Source of the DNA: Marinomonas lutimaris
GTDB lineage: Bacteria; Pseudomonadota; Gammaproteobacteria; Pseudomonadales; Marinomonadaceae
Assembly: GCF_019426345.1 (NCBI RefSeq)
Contig: NZ_JAHLLW010000003.1
Coordinates: 62,001 to 126,000, forward strand
Direction of reading: 5' to 3'
DNA: 64,000 bases
In this document: positions 1 through 10,406 of the stretch, piece after piece
Layout: the number at the start of each line of letters is the position of its first letter
How positions within the stretch are numbered: the stretch's first letter is position 1
The notes under the pieces: generated by a model
Seen by the model: only the letters and a program-made list of their open reading frames with translations
Databases searched by the model: none
Told to the model about the DNA's origin: nothing
Translations under genes and position numbers: made by a program

Positions 1-58
1 TAACTTACACTCACTAAATTAAGAAAAGTAGTAAGTATAATTTTACTGTAAAAAATAG

Positions 59-135
<77 letters not shown>

Positions 136-149
136 AAAAAGTGTTGGCT

Positions 150-177
150 ATTATACGCAGAGGTTTGCTTTTGACAA
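150..177 (-). promoter_or_regulatory. sigma-70 promoter of tRNA-Val
   Basis: On the minus strand a -35 element TTGTCA (172-177) and a perfect -10 TATAAT (150-155) are separated by 16 bases. The -10 lies 14 bases from the tRNA 5' end, as expected for a short tRNA leader. Confidence 0.8.
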
Positions 178-217
178 GCCCTCGTTGATATTTTTTGAAG
201 CCTTTGTTTTAAAACTA

Positions 218-406
218 TTATTCACTGACAGGAACGAGCAGTTCATGACCGATCACTTCGTCAATTAAGCCGTAAGGTACCTTGTATTTTTTATCTTTAA
301 ATCGTACAAGAGCGTAGTCGTAACACATTTCGATCACAGTGCAGTTGACGATAACACCGTTGTCGATAACGCGGACTATGTTGTAGTTCCTTAGCGTGAT
401 GGCCAT
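218..406 (-). CDS. small hypothetical protein downstream of uvrB
   Basis: This is a 62-residue protein I do not recognise. It has no signal peptide, membrane segment or metal motif. It is rich in Val and Tyr and reads like a single small beta-rich domain. A GAAAGGAG ribosome-binding site sits 7 bases before the ATG, which supports translation. It follows uvrB on the same strand after about 35 bases, so it may be co-transcribed. No function is assigned. Confidence 0.65.
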   Translation of the reverse strand: MAITLRNYNIVRVIDNGVIVNCTVIEMCYDYALVRFKDKKYKVPYGLIDEVIGHELLVPVSE

Positions 407-441
407 TCAAGGCTCCTTTCTTACTTTGAATCCAAGAGTTA

Positions 442-2469
442 TTATGATTCGCCAACGTCTTTTAACTTTTTCTGTAGCTGGCGAATTTGGTCTCGATAAC
501 CCGCCGCTAGTTCGAATTTAAGCTCTTCTGAGGCTAGCATCATTTCTTTTTGCAGTTGGATCATGGCTTTACGCACTTGAGCCACGTCTTCCATGCTTTC
601 AACCTGGTAGTCTTTTGCGGTCTCAGCGACTTTCTTAGTTTTGTTACCACGTTTGCCCGCACCTGGGTTATAAGCCCCTTCCATGATGTCTTCAACGGAT
701 TTGGTAATGCCGACTGGCGTGATGCCATGCTCTTCATTGTACGCTTTTTGTTTTTCACGGCGACGATCCGTTTCGCTGATCGCCCTCTCCATGGATCCTG
801 TAATACGATCAGCGTACAAAATCGCTTTACCATTAACGTTACGAGCAGCACGACCGATGGTTTGAATGAGCGATTTTTCCGAGCGTAAGAAGCCTTCTTT
901 ATCGGCATCAAGTATCGCCACAAGGCTCACTTCTGGAATATCCAAGCCTTCTCGCAACAAGTTAATACCAACTAACACATCAAACTCGCCAAGACGTAAA
1001 TCTCGAATGATCTCAACTCGCTCTACCGTGTCGATGTCAGAATGCAAATAACGTACTCGAACACCATGATCGCTCAGGTAGTCGCTTAAATCTTCTGCCA
1101 TGCGTTTGGTTAAAGTGGTCACCAAAACACGCTCGCCAATCGGTGTTCGAAGATTAATTTCAGACAACAAATCATCTACCTGAGTTGCAACAGGTCGAAC
1201 TTCCAGAATAGGGTCTATCAAGCCTGTAGGGCGGACAATTTGCTCAACCACCCAATCTTGATGTTCTTCTTCGTATTTACCTGGTGTAGCTGAGACAAAA
1301 ATAGTTTGCGGTTTAATCTGTTCCCACTCTTCAAATCGCATAGGGCGGTTATCAAGAGCGGAAGGCAAACGGAAGCCATATTCAACTAGGTTCTCTTTAC
1401 GTGACCTGTCACCTTTGTACATAGCACCAATTTGTGACACGGTAACATGAGATTCGTCGATAACGAGCAAAGCATTGGCGGGCAGGTAATCGAATAAAGT
1501 GGGCGGTGGTGAGCCCTCTTCACGACCAGACAAATAACGCGAGTAGTTTTCTATACCGTTGCAGTAGCCCAGCTCCTGCATCATTTCTAAATCATATCGC
1601 GTACGCTGATCAAGGCGTTGCATTTCCACCAATTTGTTAAGCGATTTAAGTTGCTCAAGACGCTGATCCAATTCCACTTTAATGCGTTCAATCGCCGCTT
1701 GTACGGTTTCTTTTGGTGTTACATAGTGAGTTTTCGGATAAATTGTAACGCGAGGAACTTTGCGAATGGTTTTGTTAGTTAATGGGTCAATCATCGATAA
1801 GGTTTCGACTTCGTCATCAAATAGTTCGATACGAATTGCCGTGTCTTCCGAGTCAGCAGGAAAGACTTCAATAACATCGCCACGCACACGGAAATTACCA
1901 CGCTCTAATACCAAGTCGTTGCGGCTGTATTGCAGCTCGGCTAAACGGCGCAACACATCACGCTGATCAATGCGATCACCACGATCAAGGTGCAACATCA
2001 TTTTTAAATAAGATTGTGGGTCGCCCAAGCCATAAATTGCCGAAACAGTCGCCACGATAATAACGTCTTCCCGCTCTAACAAGGCTTTAGTCGCCGACAG
2101 TCGCATTTGCTCTATGTGTTCGTTAACTGACGCGTCTTTCTCAATAAAGGTATCAGATGCAGCCACATACGCTTCCGGCTGGTAATAATCGTAGTAAGAA
2201 ACAAAATATTCGACGGCGTTATTGGGGAAGAATTCTTTGAATTCGCCGTAAAGCTGTGCAGCCAAGGTCTTGTTGTGCGCCATGACAATCGTTGGGCGCT
2301 TCACTTGTGAAATGACATTGGCAATGGTGTATGTTTTACCTGAGCCTGTTACCCCAAGTAATGTTTGGTGAGCCAAGCCCGCTTCGACACCACGAACAAG
2401 TTTTTCAATGGCTTTAGGCTGATCGCCTGCGGGTGAATAGGATGAAACAACCTGGAACTCTTGCGACAC
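442..2469 (-). CDS. uvrB: UvrABC excinuclease subunit B
   Basis: UvrB is the damage-verifying helicase-like subunit of nucleotide excision repair. It is loaded by UvrA and recruits UvrC. The 675-residue protein shows Walker A GVTGSGKT at residues 39-46, the DNA-clamping beta-hairpin with [10 protein letters not shown] near 92-101, the DESH box, helicase motifs such as [13 protein letters not shown], and a C-terminal UVR motif that binds UvrC. The start used is GTG; length and N-terminus match the family. No clear LexA box (CTG-N10-CAG) is visible upstream, although uvrB is SOS-controlled in E. coli. uvrC lies elsewhere in the window (52.8-54.6 kb). Confidence 0.98.
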   Translation of the reverse strand: MSQEFQVVSSYSPAGDQPKAIEKLVRGVEAGLAHQTLLGVTGSGKTYTIANVISQVKRPTIVMAHNKTLAAQLYGEFKEFFPNNAVEYFVSYYDYYQPEAYVAASDTFIEKDASVNEHIEQMRLSATKALLEREDVIIVATVSAIYGLGDPQSYLKMMLHLDRGDRIDQRDVLRRLAELQYSRNDLVLERGNFRVRGDVIEVFPADSEDTAIRIELFDDEVETLSMIDPLTNKTIRKVPRVTIYPKTHYVTPKETVQAAIERIKVELDQRLEQLKSLNKLVEMQRLDQRTRYDLEMMQELGYCNGIENYSRYLSGREEGSPPPTLFDYLPANALLVIDESHVTVSQIGAMYKGDRSRKENLVEYGFRLPSALDNRPMRFEEWEQIKPQTIFVSATPGKYEEEHQDWVVEQIVRPTGLIDPILEVRPVATQVDDLLSEINLRTPIGERVLVTTLTKRMAEDLSDYLSDHGVRVRYLHSDIDTVERVEIIRDLRLGEFDVLVGINLLREGLDIPEVSLVAILDADKEGFLRSEKSLIQTIGRAARNVNGKAILYADRITGSMERAISETDRRREKQKAYNEEHGITPVGITKSVEDIMEGAYNPGAGKRGNKTKKVAETAKDYQVESMEDVAQVRKAMIQLQKEMMLASEELKFELAAGYRDQIRQLQKKLKDVGES

Positions 2470-2735
2470 GGATATTTTCCCTTAGCTTTACAATCGACTC
2501 AATAGATTAGCAAATTTTGCTAGGGCCGTCTGGTATTTCAATCACTCGTAACAATTTGATCACAGCAATATTTGCCTCAAAGAAGAAAACTATCCAGATT
2601 CAGCTTTACCAATTCCACCACCACATATAACATAAAGAAATAAGGTTATAATAAAATATCCATAGAAAGCATGTATACGTTTTAATGCGTCATAATCACC
2701 AAACCTCTATTAAAAATATTACTTAAGTGAGTTAA

Positions 2736-4460
2736 ATGACTAAATTGGAAAAATACTTTCCTGCAATGGCTTGGCTCAAAGGCTATTCGCGTGAAGACAT
2801 GCAAACCGATGCGCTGGCAAGTTTTATAGCTACCATTTTATTGATCCCACAAAGCATGGGCTACGCTTTACTTGCGGGATTACCCGCCGTGGTTGGTCTT
2901 TACGCAGGTATCGTTCCTGCTATTTTATACTCCCTTTTTGGTACTAGCCGCACACTTGCTGTTGGCCCTGTCGCTATCACCTCAATGATGACTGCAACCA
3001 TTGCTATGCCATTCGCACTGCCAGGAAGTGAAAACTATGCCGCTATAGCCATGATGTTGGCGTTTCTATCCGGTGTGTTTTTGCTTTTGATGAGCCTGTT
3101 AAAAATGGGCTTTTTGTCTAACTTACTAAGTCATCCGGTTATTTCTGGTTTCATAAGTGCTTCTGCAATCTTAATTGCTGTTGGGCAATTCAAACATTTA
3201 ATTGGTGTCCAAGCCCATGGCAATAACCTTATCGAGCTAACACGAAGTATGCTACAGCATATCGGTGACATCAATTTACCAACGGTTATTCTGAGTACAA
3301 TTTCAATCGTTCTTTTAATCCTACTGAAACGCTATTTAACACCTGCTCTAAGTAAACTTGGATTAACGGAAAATATCGCTAGCATGTTGGGCAAAGCAGG
3401 CCCTGTCATCGTTGTCGTTGCAACTACGAGCTGCGTAGCTGTGTTTTCTCTAGACTCACTCGGTATCAAAATCGTTGGCGATATAAGCAATAACTTACCC
3501 ACTATACCCTTCGGGAAATTCACTTTAGATGCCATGATAGATCTATTATCAGGAGCTTTTCTAATCAGCATTGTGGGTTTTGTTGGATCAGTTTCTGTTG
3601 CTCAATCTTTTGCCGCAAAACGCAAACAAGATATTAATCCAAACCAAGAACTTGTCGGTTTAGGATTGGCAAACTTAGGCGCAGCACTCAGTGCTTCTTT
3701 CCCAGTGACAGGTGGTTTTTCAAGGTCGGTGGTCAATGTCAGTGCTGGCGCCAAAACGCCAATGACGGGGATTTTAACCGGACTACTGATGCTGGTAACC
3801 TTGCTGTTTTTCACTCCGCTTTTTTATTACCTTCCAACATCGGTACTAGCAAGCAGCATTACCATCTCTATTTTGCAGCTTATCGATTTTAAAGACTTCT
3901 TAAGGCTGTATCGTTTCTCTAAACAAGAAGCTATCGGCTCGTTAGCCACCTTCTTTGCCGTGCTATTTATTGGCATGGAGACTGGCATAATCGTTGGGGT
4001 TTCCTTGTCACTATTGTTCTTTCTTTGGCATACAAGCCATCCCCATATTGCTGTAGTGGGTCGTCTTCCAGGAACTGAACACTTTCGCAATGTGAAGCGT
4101 TTTGAAGTCGAAACCGACCCAGAAATAGTCACCATTCGAATTGATGAAAACCTCTTCTTTGCCAACGCTAGAGTGCTGGAGGATTATGTATTAACTCTGG
4201 TCTCTAATCATAAAAACATCAAACATCTTATTCTCATGTGCAATGCAGTCAACATGATAGATGCCAGTGCATTAGACAGTTTAGAAACCATTGATGATAG
4301 ATTGAAATCCGCTGGGGTCATGCTGCATTTTTCTGAAATCAAAGGCCCAGTAATGGATAAACTAACGGGGTCGAGCCTAATAGAAAACCTGAGCGGGCAA
4401 GTCTTTTTAACCCAACATCAAGCCATGAAAGCCTTAACATCAAAACAAGCGGACGTGTAA
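2736..4460 (+). CDS. SulP family anion transporter with STAS domain
   Basis: This is an inner-membrane SLC26/SulP permease of 574 residues. The N-terminal part (about 20-420) is a polytopic membrane domain with the SulP signatures IPQSMGYALLAGLP and FGTSRTLAVGPVA. The C-terminal part (about 440-560) is a STAS domain containing the typical NMIDASALDSLE segment. Family members carry sulfate, bicarbonate or dicarboxylates; the sequence alone does not tell which. It is divergent from uvrB, with 266 bases between them, and a terminator overlaps its stop codon. No carbonic anhydrase or sulfate-assimilation gene is adjacent to refine the substrate. Confidence 0.92.
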   Translation: MTKLEKYFPAMAWLKGYSREDMQTDALASFIATILLIPQSMGYALLAGLPAVVGLYAGIVPAILYSLFGTSRTLAVGPVAITSMMTATIAMPFALPGSENYAAIAMMLAFLSGVFLLLMSLLKMGFLSNLLSHPVISGFISASAILIAVGQFKHLIGVQAHGNNLIELTRSMLQHIGDINLPTVILSTISIVLLILLKRYLTPALSKLGLTENIASMLGKAGPVIVVVATTSCVAVFSLDSLGIKIVGDISNNLPTIPFGKFTLDAMIDLLSGAFLISIVGFVGSVSVAQSFAAKRKQDINPNQELVGLGLANLGAALSASFPVTGGFSRSVVNVSAGAKTPMTGILTGLLMLVTLLFFTPLFYYLPTSVLASSITISILQLIDFKDFLRLYRFSKQEAIGSLATFFAVLFIGMETGIIVGVSLSLLFFLWHTSHPHIAVVGRLPGTEHFRNVKRFEVETDPEIVTIRIDENLFFANARVLEDYVLTLVSNHKNIKHLILMCNAVNMIDASALDSLETIDDRLKSAGVMLHFSEIKGPVMDKLTGSSLIENLSGQVFLTQHQAMKALTSKQADV

Positions 4461-4472
4461 TCCGCTTGTTTT
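4442..4472 (+). terminator. terminator overlapping the SulP stop codon
   Basis: Perfect 12-base arms AAAACAAGCGGA and TCCGCTTGTTTT surround a 7-base loop that contains the TAA stop of the transporter gene. The tail is short in T, but the stem already ends in TTTT. Confidence 0.7.
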
Positions 4473-4505
4473 AACAGCACAACTTTATCAAGCATTTTAT
4501 TTAAG

Positions 4506-4820
4506 CTAATTTTCTGAACTTTCGTCCGTTGGTGAGACTTGAAGTAAATCCCTGTTGCGGGCTAAAAGCGCATCACCAATACCTTTAACTTGCGATAACT
4601 GATCAATGGAATCAAAACGACCATTCGCTTCTCGATAAGCAATGATCGCTTCGGCTTTTTTTTCACCGACACCAGACATCACAGCGGAAAACTGGGCAGC
4701 CGTTGCGGTATTTATATCCAAAGGCGTTGCAGCGATAAGCGAGAAAGGCATAAAAGCCAGAGAAACAATAAGAAGTAAGCGAGAAACACAAGCACGAAAA
4801 ATACGATTGAAATTCGTCAT
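4506..4820 (-). CDS. ComEA-like helix-hairpin-helix protein
   Basis: This 104-residue exported protein has an N-terminal signal peptide (hydrophobic stretch about 13-30, cleavage after a SLIAA-like site). One ComEA-type helix-hairpin-helix domain follows: the conserved start DINTATAAQF, then GVGEKKAEAIIAYRE and VKGIGDALL. Proteobacterial ComEA homologues bind double-stranded DNA in the periplasm during transformation; some small homologues have only presumed DNA binding. It stands alone, convergent with the SulP gene. Competence partners are not in this window, so the competence role is inferred from the family. Confidence 0.85.
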   Translation of the reverse strand: MTNFNRIFRACVSRLLLIVSLAFMPFSLIAATPLDINTATAAQFSAVMSGVGEKKAEAIIAYREANGRFDSIDQLSQVKGIGDALLARNRDLLQVSPTDESSEN

Positions 4821-4875
4821 AGAAAAATCCTTTTAAAATTCTTTTTAAAAATAAAAGATGGCATCATGCCAATAA

Positions 4876-4922
4876 AAAACCACTTAGTGCATCAACAAAT
4901 GCTGAAGCAAATAAGTGGTTTT
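4876..4922 (-). terminator. pyrF terminator
   Basis: Arms TAAGTGGTTTT and AAAACCACTTA are separated by about 25 bases and followed on the minus strand by a T-rich run. The hairpin lies directly downstream of pyrF and would end the ihfB-lapA-lapB-pyrF transcript. Confidence 0.6.
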
Positions 4923-4968
4923 AGAGTAAAAGCTTTTTAATCAGACTTCAAGACTCAAAATGAGCATT

Positions 4969-5676
4969 TTATATCATCACGCCCAAATCAGCATTTACCT
5001 GCGTAAGTACGGCAATAGGATCACTCGCCTGCGTGATAGGACGCCCCATTACAAGGTAATGACTGCCTGCAGCCATTGCTTCGACTGGCGTCATAATTCG
5101 CTTCTGATCACCTTGATCAGAACCTGTAGGACGAATACCCGGCGTGACTAGAACAAAGTCTTTCCCTAAATCAGCTGACAGCATACTGGATTCTTGAGCA
5201 GAACAAACGACACCATCCATTCCAGAAGATTTAGCCAACGCCGCAAGACGTTTAACATGTTGCTCAGGCGTTGAGTCTATACCAATTTCCAAAAGATCAG
5301 CTTGATCCATACTAGTCAGTACCGTCACAGCGATAAGCAATGTTTTATTATCAGTCAGTTGCTGCAACGCATTGGCAGAGGCTTCCATCATTCGACGGCC
5401 GCCCGTAGCATGCACGTTTACCATCCAAACACCCGCTTTTGCCGCCACACTGACCGCATTAGCGACCGTATTTGGAATATCATGGAATTTAAGATCAAGA
5501 AAAATCTCAAAACCTAAATTATGCAGTTCATCCAAAATCACAGGACCAGCTGTTGTAAATAGCTCTTTGCCGACTTTCACTCGACAATGCTTAGGGTCAA
5601 GTCGTTTCGCCATCTCAATAGATTGCGCCATGGTTGGGTAATCTAGGGCAACCACTATAGGGGATTGGCAGCTCAT
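4969..5676 (-). CDS. pyrF: orotidine 5'-phosphate decarboxylase
   Basis: PyrF converts OMP to UMP, the last step of de novo pyrimidine synthesis. The 235-residue protein is a type 1 OMP decarboxylase. The catalytic signature [10 protein letters not shown] lies at residues 61-70 (K63 and D66 of the charged network), and the phosphate-binding PGIRP motif is near the C-terminus. It is the last gene of ihfB-lapA-lapB-pyrF, the order found in enteric bacteria. The gap after lapB is about 58 bases and a hairpin terminator follows. Confidence 0.97.
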   Translation of the reverse strand: MSCQSPIVVALDYPTMAQSIEMAKRLDPKHCRVKVGKELFTTAGPVILDELHNLGFEIFLDLKFHDIPNTVANAVSVAAKAGVWMVNVHATGGRRMMEASANALQQLTDNKTLLIAVTVLTSMDQADLLEIGIDSTPEQHVKRLAALAKSSGMDGVVCSAQESSMLSADLGKDFVLVTPGIRPTGSDQGDQKRIMTPVEAMAAGSHYLVMGRPITQASDPIAVLTQVNADLGVMI

Positions 5677-5734
5677 TCAGTGTCCTCTTTCTTTCAGTTT
5701 CTATCGTTTATAAATGTCAGAATGCTCAGTGGCT

Positions 5735-6913
5735 TTATTCGCCTTCCAAACCATGAATCGGTTTCACCACACCCCAATTTTTACAACTTGGACATTGCCA
5801 ATGCAATTGATGGCCTGGAAAGCCACACTGGCGGCATTGATATTTGTGCTTTGCTTGAACCAGCTGATCAATAAGCTCAAATAGAACCACCAAATGTTGC
5901 TGGTTATACCCTTGAGAATCCGCTAGCTGCAAACTAATTAGCTCTTTGAAGCCTTTAATCGTTGGGTGCTGCCTAAGCTGCTCGACCAAAAACATTTCGG
6001 CGTAATCTTTATCGGTTTCCATGTAATGCTGAACAAGTGCCATAATCAACGCCGTAGAAGGCTTTTTCTGATTCTGTTCTTGTAAAAACTTAATGTACCC
6101 GCCACTGCCCCATATTTTTTGGTAACATTCTTTTAGCTTAGGGATAATGATCGAAATGAATTCTGGGTCTTGTTCTGCAGCGTGCTTTAGTTCTTTGATC
6201 GCATCACGATAACGCCCCTGGCTATTTAATACGTCCGCAGCACCAATACTGGCTCGAACACAGCTAGAGTCAACATCTAAGGCATTTTTATAATGTTGAA
6301 AGGCTTGCTTCCATTGCTCTTTCTTTTGTAGCTCTTGCGCCATTTCACAATGAAAATGCGCTAAACGCTTAATCTCTTTTTTACTCGGTGCTTCTTTAAT
6401 TAATTCAGAGCCAATTTGAATCGCTTTGTCCCAGCTTTGTTCAAACTCATAAAGATCCACAAGCAAAGCGAGTATTTTTGGCTGAAATTCACTTTTTCGT
6501 GAAGTGGATGCCATGTTTAATAACAAGCGCCCTGCTCTATCTAACAAACCTGCCGACATAAAGTCACTGGCCAATTCTAATTGCACCATACGCATTTCAC
6601 GCTGCGAAATTTCAGGGCGAGCAAGTAAGTTTTGATGGATGTTAATGGCTTTTTGTATTTCGCCTTTTTTGCGAAACAAATTACCCAATGTGAGATGAAT
6701 ATCGAAAGTATCGGAATTGACTTCTAAGGAATCAACAAAGGCATCAATGGCCTCGGAATGTTGATCGTTAAGCAAATGATTCAGACCACGAAAATAATCC
6801 GTCGGAATATTCTTCTTAGCCTGTTTATTTTTCTTGGTCGGATTTTTACGCCCCATTGCCCAGCCAACAAAGAGCGCGACAAAAAGAACCAAAAACAACC
6901 CAATTTCGGTCAA
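5735..6913 (-). CDS. lapB: lipopolysaccharide assembly protein B
   Basis: LapB (YciM) is an inner-membrane-anchored TPR protein that controls LPS synthesis by steering FtsH-dependent turnover of LpxC. The 392-residue protein has one N-terminal membrane helix (about 3-20), then serial TPR-type helix pairs across most of the chain. It ends in a rubredoxin-like zinc/iron domain with cysteines near 360, 363, 374 and 377 (CRQC and CPSC). Translation probably starts at a TTG: an AAGGAG site lies 8 bases before it and only 5 bases separate it from lapA. Confidence 0.95.
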   Translation of the reverse strand: MTEIGLFLVLFVALFVGWAMGRKNPTKKNKQAKKNIPTDYFRGLNHLLNDQHSEAIDAFVDSLEVNSDTFDIHLTLGNLFRKKGEIQKAINIHQNLLARPEISQREMRMVQLELASDFMSAGLLDRAGRLLLNMASTSRKSEFQPKILALLVDLYEFEQSWDKAIQIGSELIKEAPSKKEIKRLAHFHCEMAQELQKKEQWKQAFQHYKNALDVDSSCVRASIGAADVLNSQGRYRDAIKELKHAAEQDPEFISIIIPKLKECYQKIWGSGGYIKFLQEQNQKKPSTALIMALVQHYMETDKDYAEMFLVEQLRQHPTIKGFKELISLQLADSQGYNQQHLVVLFELIDQLVQAKHKYQCRQCGFPGHQLHWQCPSCKNWGVVKPIHGLEGE

Positions 6914-6918
6914 CTCAA

Positions 6919-7242
6919 TTACTCCTTCCCAACAGAAAGCTCTTTAGCAATAGAAGCTTTACGCAAGGCATCCACTTCATCTCGTGCTTTTTCATATTTA
7001 CGAGTCAACACCCTGATCTGGCGTTCACTGCGCAAATACGCAACAGAGCTTACCAAAAGAGCCACACAAGCCCCTACGGTAAAAGATAAAATAATGTAGA
7101 GAGCAACGCTCAGTTCGGGACCTTGCCAAAAAACAAGATCAAGAGGAATAAGTTGTGGATTACGGATGGCAAAAAACACACCCACGGCGAGAAAAAAAAC
7201 AATGAGTACAGTGTAAGTAACTCTTTTCAGCCATTTAAGCAT
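6919..7242 (-). CDS. lapA: lipopolysaccharide assembly protein A
   Basis: LapA is a small inner-membrane protein that acts with LapB in LPS homeostasis. The chosen ATG gives 107 residues; an upstream in-frame TTG would add five residues but has no better ribosome-binding site, whereas AGG lies 7 bases before this ATG. Two membrane helices are visible (about 8-26 and 43-65), followed by a charged cytoplasmic coiled-coil-like tail. It sits between ihfB and lapB on the same strand. Confidence 0.93.
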   Translation of the reverse strand: MLKWLKRVTYTVLIVFFLAVGVFFAIRNPQLIPLDLVFWQGPELSVALYIILSFTVGACVALLVSSVAYLRSERQIRVLTRKYEKARDEVDALRKASIAKELSVGKE

Positions 7243-7316
7243 AAAACAACCTACCAAAAATAGAATGGCGTTATTATGCCGTGATAGCTCAAAGATTTCG
7301 AGGCATAAGACGTAAA

Positions 7317-7625
7317 TTAGTTAAGTTCGTTGATCTCATCGTCTTCAGGTAAGTTGACTAACTCTCTCAACTCTTTACCTGGTTTAAAATGAGGTACATA
7401 TTTCGCACTCAACTCAACAGACTCCCCAGTTTTAGGGTTTCGTCCTATTCTAGGTGCTCGATAATGCAGAGAAAAACTACCAAAGCCTCGTATCTCTATG
7501 CGCTCACCATTTGCCAAAGAATCAGACATATGTTCAAGCATTGCTTTGATTGCTTGCTCTACATCTTTCACCGGTAAATGGGATTGCTGATCGATTAGCA
7601 GCTCTATCAGCTCAGATTTTGTCAT
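7317..7625 (-). CDS. ihfB: integration host factor beta subunit
   Basis: IHF-beta pairs with IHF-alpha to bind and sharply bend DNA, acting in recombination, replication and transcription. The 102-residue protein starts [10 protein letters not shown] and has the family core [14 protein letters not shown] and [12 protein letters not shown], which contains the minor-groove-intercalating proline region. It is the first gene of the ihfB-lapA-lapB-pyrF set. rpsA, its usual upstream neighbour, is absent; the next gene upstream is ppa, transcribed divergently. IHF could assist the tyrosine integrase at 50.7 kb; this is only inference. Confidence 0.96.
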   Translation of the reverse strand: MTKSELIELLIDQQSHLPVKDVEQAIKAMLEHMSDSLANGERIEIRGFGSFSLHYRAPRIGRNPKTGESVELSAKYVPHFKPGKELRELVNLPEDDEINELN

Positions 7626-7833
7626 TACTGTCCTCGCGACTATAATTTGATCACAGTGTAAGACTAGCTAAATTCAGAAAGAAAGCAATAAGTTAACGCG
7701 TTTTAGAGCTGTTTTTACTCATTTTATTCTACTGCAATAGAGAATATTACGAATGGATGCGTTCCACAACTAGCATAGAAGCACTCTAGCTTTTATAATA
7801 TCGGCCATATTTAACACATTGGAAGAAATAATA

Positions 7834-8364
7834 ATGAGCTATAGCAAGATCCCTGCCGGTAAAGATGCACCAAATGACATCAACGTTATCATCGAAATTC
7901 CAGCACAAGCTAATCCAGTAAAATACGAAGTTGATAAAGACATGGATGCGCTTGTTGTTGACCGCTTCATGACAGCTCCTATGTTTTACCCAGCAAACTA
8001 CGGTTATGTAAACAACACTTTGGCTGACGACGGTGACCCAGTTGACGTATTGGTTATCACACCTTACCCAGTTGTACCTGGCTCTGTCATCCGCTGCCGT
8101 CCAGTTGGCGTATTGAACATGTCTGACGAAGCGGGTATGGACGCTAAATTAGTAGCCGTTCCTCACGAAAAACTAAGCAAAGAATACGGTCATATCCAAG
8201 ACGTGAACGATATTCCACAATTGCTACGCGATCAAATCGAACACTTCTTCGAAAACTACAAAACCCTTGAAAAAGGCAAGTGGGTAAAAGTAGAAGGTTG
8301 GGCAAACGCAGAAGAAGCGAAAAAAGCCATCGTTGAAGGCATCGAAGCTTACAACGCTCAGTAA
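7834..8364 (+). CDS. ppa: inorganic pyrophosphatase
   Basis: This soluble family I pyrophosphatase hydrolyses PPi to phosphate in the cytoplasm. The start [10 protein letters not shown] gives 176 residues, the same length as E. coli Ppa, with a GGAAG site upstream; an in-frame TTG five codons earlier is unlikely. The metal-binding signature DGDPVDVLV lies near residues 66-74, and downstream acidic and lysine residues of the active site ([23 protein letters not shown]) are present. It is a monocistronic gene ending at a strong bidirectional terminator. Confidence 0.98.
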   Translation: MSYSKIPAGKDAPNDINVIIEIPAQANPVKYEVDKDMDALVVDRFMTAPMFYPANYGYVNNTLADDGDPVDVLVITPYPVVPGSVIRCRPVGVLNMSDEAGMDAKLVAVPHEKLSKEYGHIQDVNDIPQLLRDQIEHFFENYKTLEKGKWVKVEGWANAEEAKKAIVEGIEAYNAQ

Positions 8365-8393
8365 TTCGTTTTAAACGAATTACTTTAAGAAAT

Positions 8394-8423
8394 AAAAAAA
8401 CCGATCCTAGGATCGGTTTTTTT
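8394..8423. terminator. bidirectional terminator between ppa and trxB
   Basis: The palindrome CCGATCCTAGGATCGG (8401-8416) is flanked by seven A on the left and seven T on the right. It can terminate both convergent genes. Confidence 0.92.
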
Positions 8424-8437
8424 ATTTATATTAATAA

Positions 8438-9511
<1,074 letters not shown>

Positions 9512-9557
9512 TTACTAAAATAGGGGCTATCTATGAGTTTTCAAGCGTCAATCTGGT

Positions 9558-10319
9558 TTAAACCATCATACCTGTTTCATGTGCACAAGCCGAGCACTCG
9601 GGATCTTGCGTTAAACGCATCTCGCGCCAGCTCCCCTCAAAGCCATCAAACAACCTTAAGACACCATGTTTAACCTTTCCGCAGCCACTTGCTAGCTTCA
9701 AAGCTTCGAGCGCCTGATAGACGCCTAACAAGCCAACCACTGGCGCTATGATGCCACTTTCATTGCAACTAAGTTGTTGGTCCGACAAAGACGGATACAA
9801 ACACTCATAACAAGGCGTCGATTGTTGATCATATAAAAAGCTTACCAACTGCCCTTCCCAACGAATCGCAGCCGCACTAACTAATGGTTTTTTCAATAAT
9901 AGACAAGCACGATTGATGGCTTGTCGAGCGGTAAAGTTATCCGTGCAATCTAACACCACATCTGCTTGTTCAACTGCTTTTAATAGAGAGTCACTCGATA
10001 ATTTTTGCGCGATAACCTCCACTTTGATAGCTGGATTTTTGAGAGCAATTTGCTTCGCCGCTGCATCAACCTTGTTTAAACCAATCTGACTTTCATCATA
10101 AAGCACTTGGCGAGGTAAATTACTGCTTTCTAATTGATCGCCATCCGCCAAAATCAAATGGCCCACTCCGGAAGTTGCCAAATAGGTGGCGGCAATGTTT
10201 CCCAATCCACCCAAGCCAATAACCAATACCTTTGCTTGGGAAAGATTAAGTTGCCCTTGAATATCAAAATTGGGCAATAATAACTGACGACTATAGCGAT
10301 CTAACTCTGATTCGTTCAT
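9558..10319 (-). CDS. moeB: MoeB/ThiF-type adenylyltransferase
   Basis: This E1-like enzyme adenylates the C-terminus of a sulfur-carrier protein such as MoaD or ThiS. The ATG chosen gives 253 residues and has AAGG five bases upstream; a GTG two codons earlier is possible. The ATP-binding segment LVIGLGGLGN is near residues 33-42, the catalytic Asp lies in VLDCTDNF, and there are two zinc CxxC pairs (CYEC and CSAC). Length and the lack of a rhodanese domain fit MoeB or the closely similar ThiF. No moa or thi gene is adjacent, so the partner cannot be decided. Confidence 0.88.
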   Translation of the reverse strand: MNESELDRYSRQLLLPNFDIQGQLNLSQAKVLVIGLGGLGNIAATYLATSGVGHLILADGDQLESSNLPRQVLYDESQIGLNKVDAAAKQIALKNPAIKVEVIAQKLSSDSLLKAVEQADVVLDCTDNFTARQAINRACLLLKKPLVSAAAIRWEGQLVSFLYDQQSTPCYECLYPSLSDQQLSCNESGIIAPVVGLLGVYQALEALKLASGCGKVKHGVLRLFDGFEGSWREMRLTQDPECSACAHETGMMV

Positions 10320-10406
10320 TTTCACCTTACTTTCTTGCTGATCATCCTGCCCGACTGGTCAATTCTTTGCTAAACTCGCTTAACTCTCTTACCCACGAGC
10401 ACCAAT

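Noticed and set aside
2470..2735. LexA box for uvrB
   Set aside because: No CTG-N10-CAG site could be found by eye between uvrB and the SulP gene.
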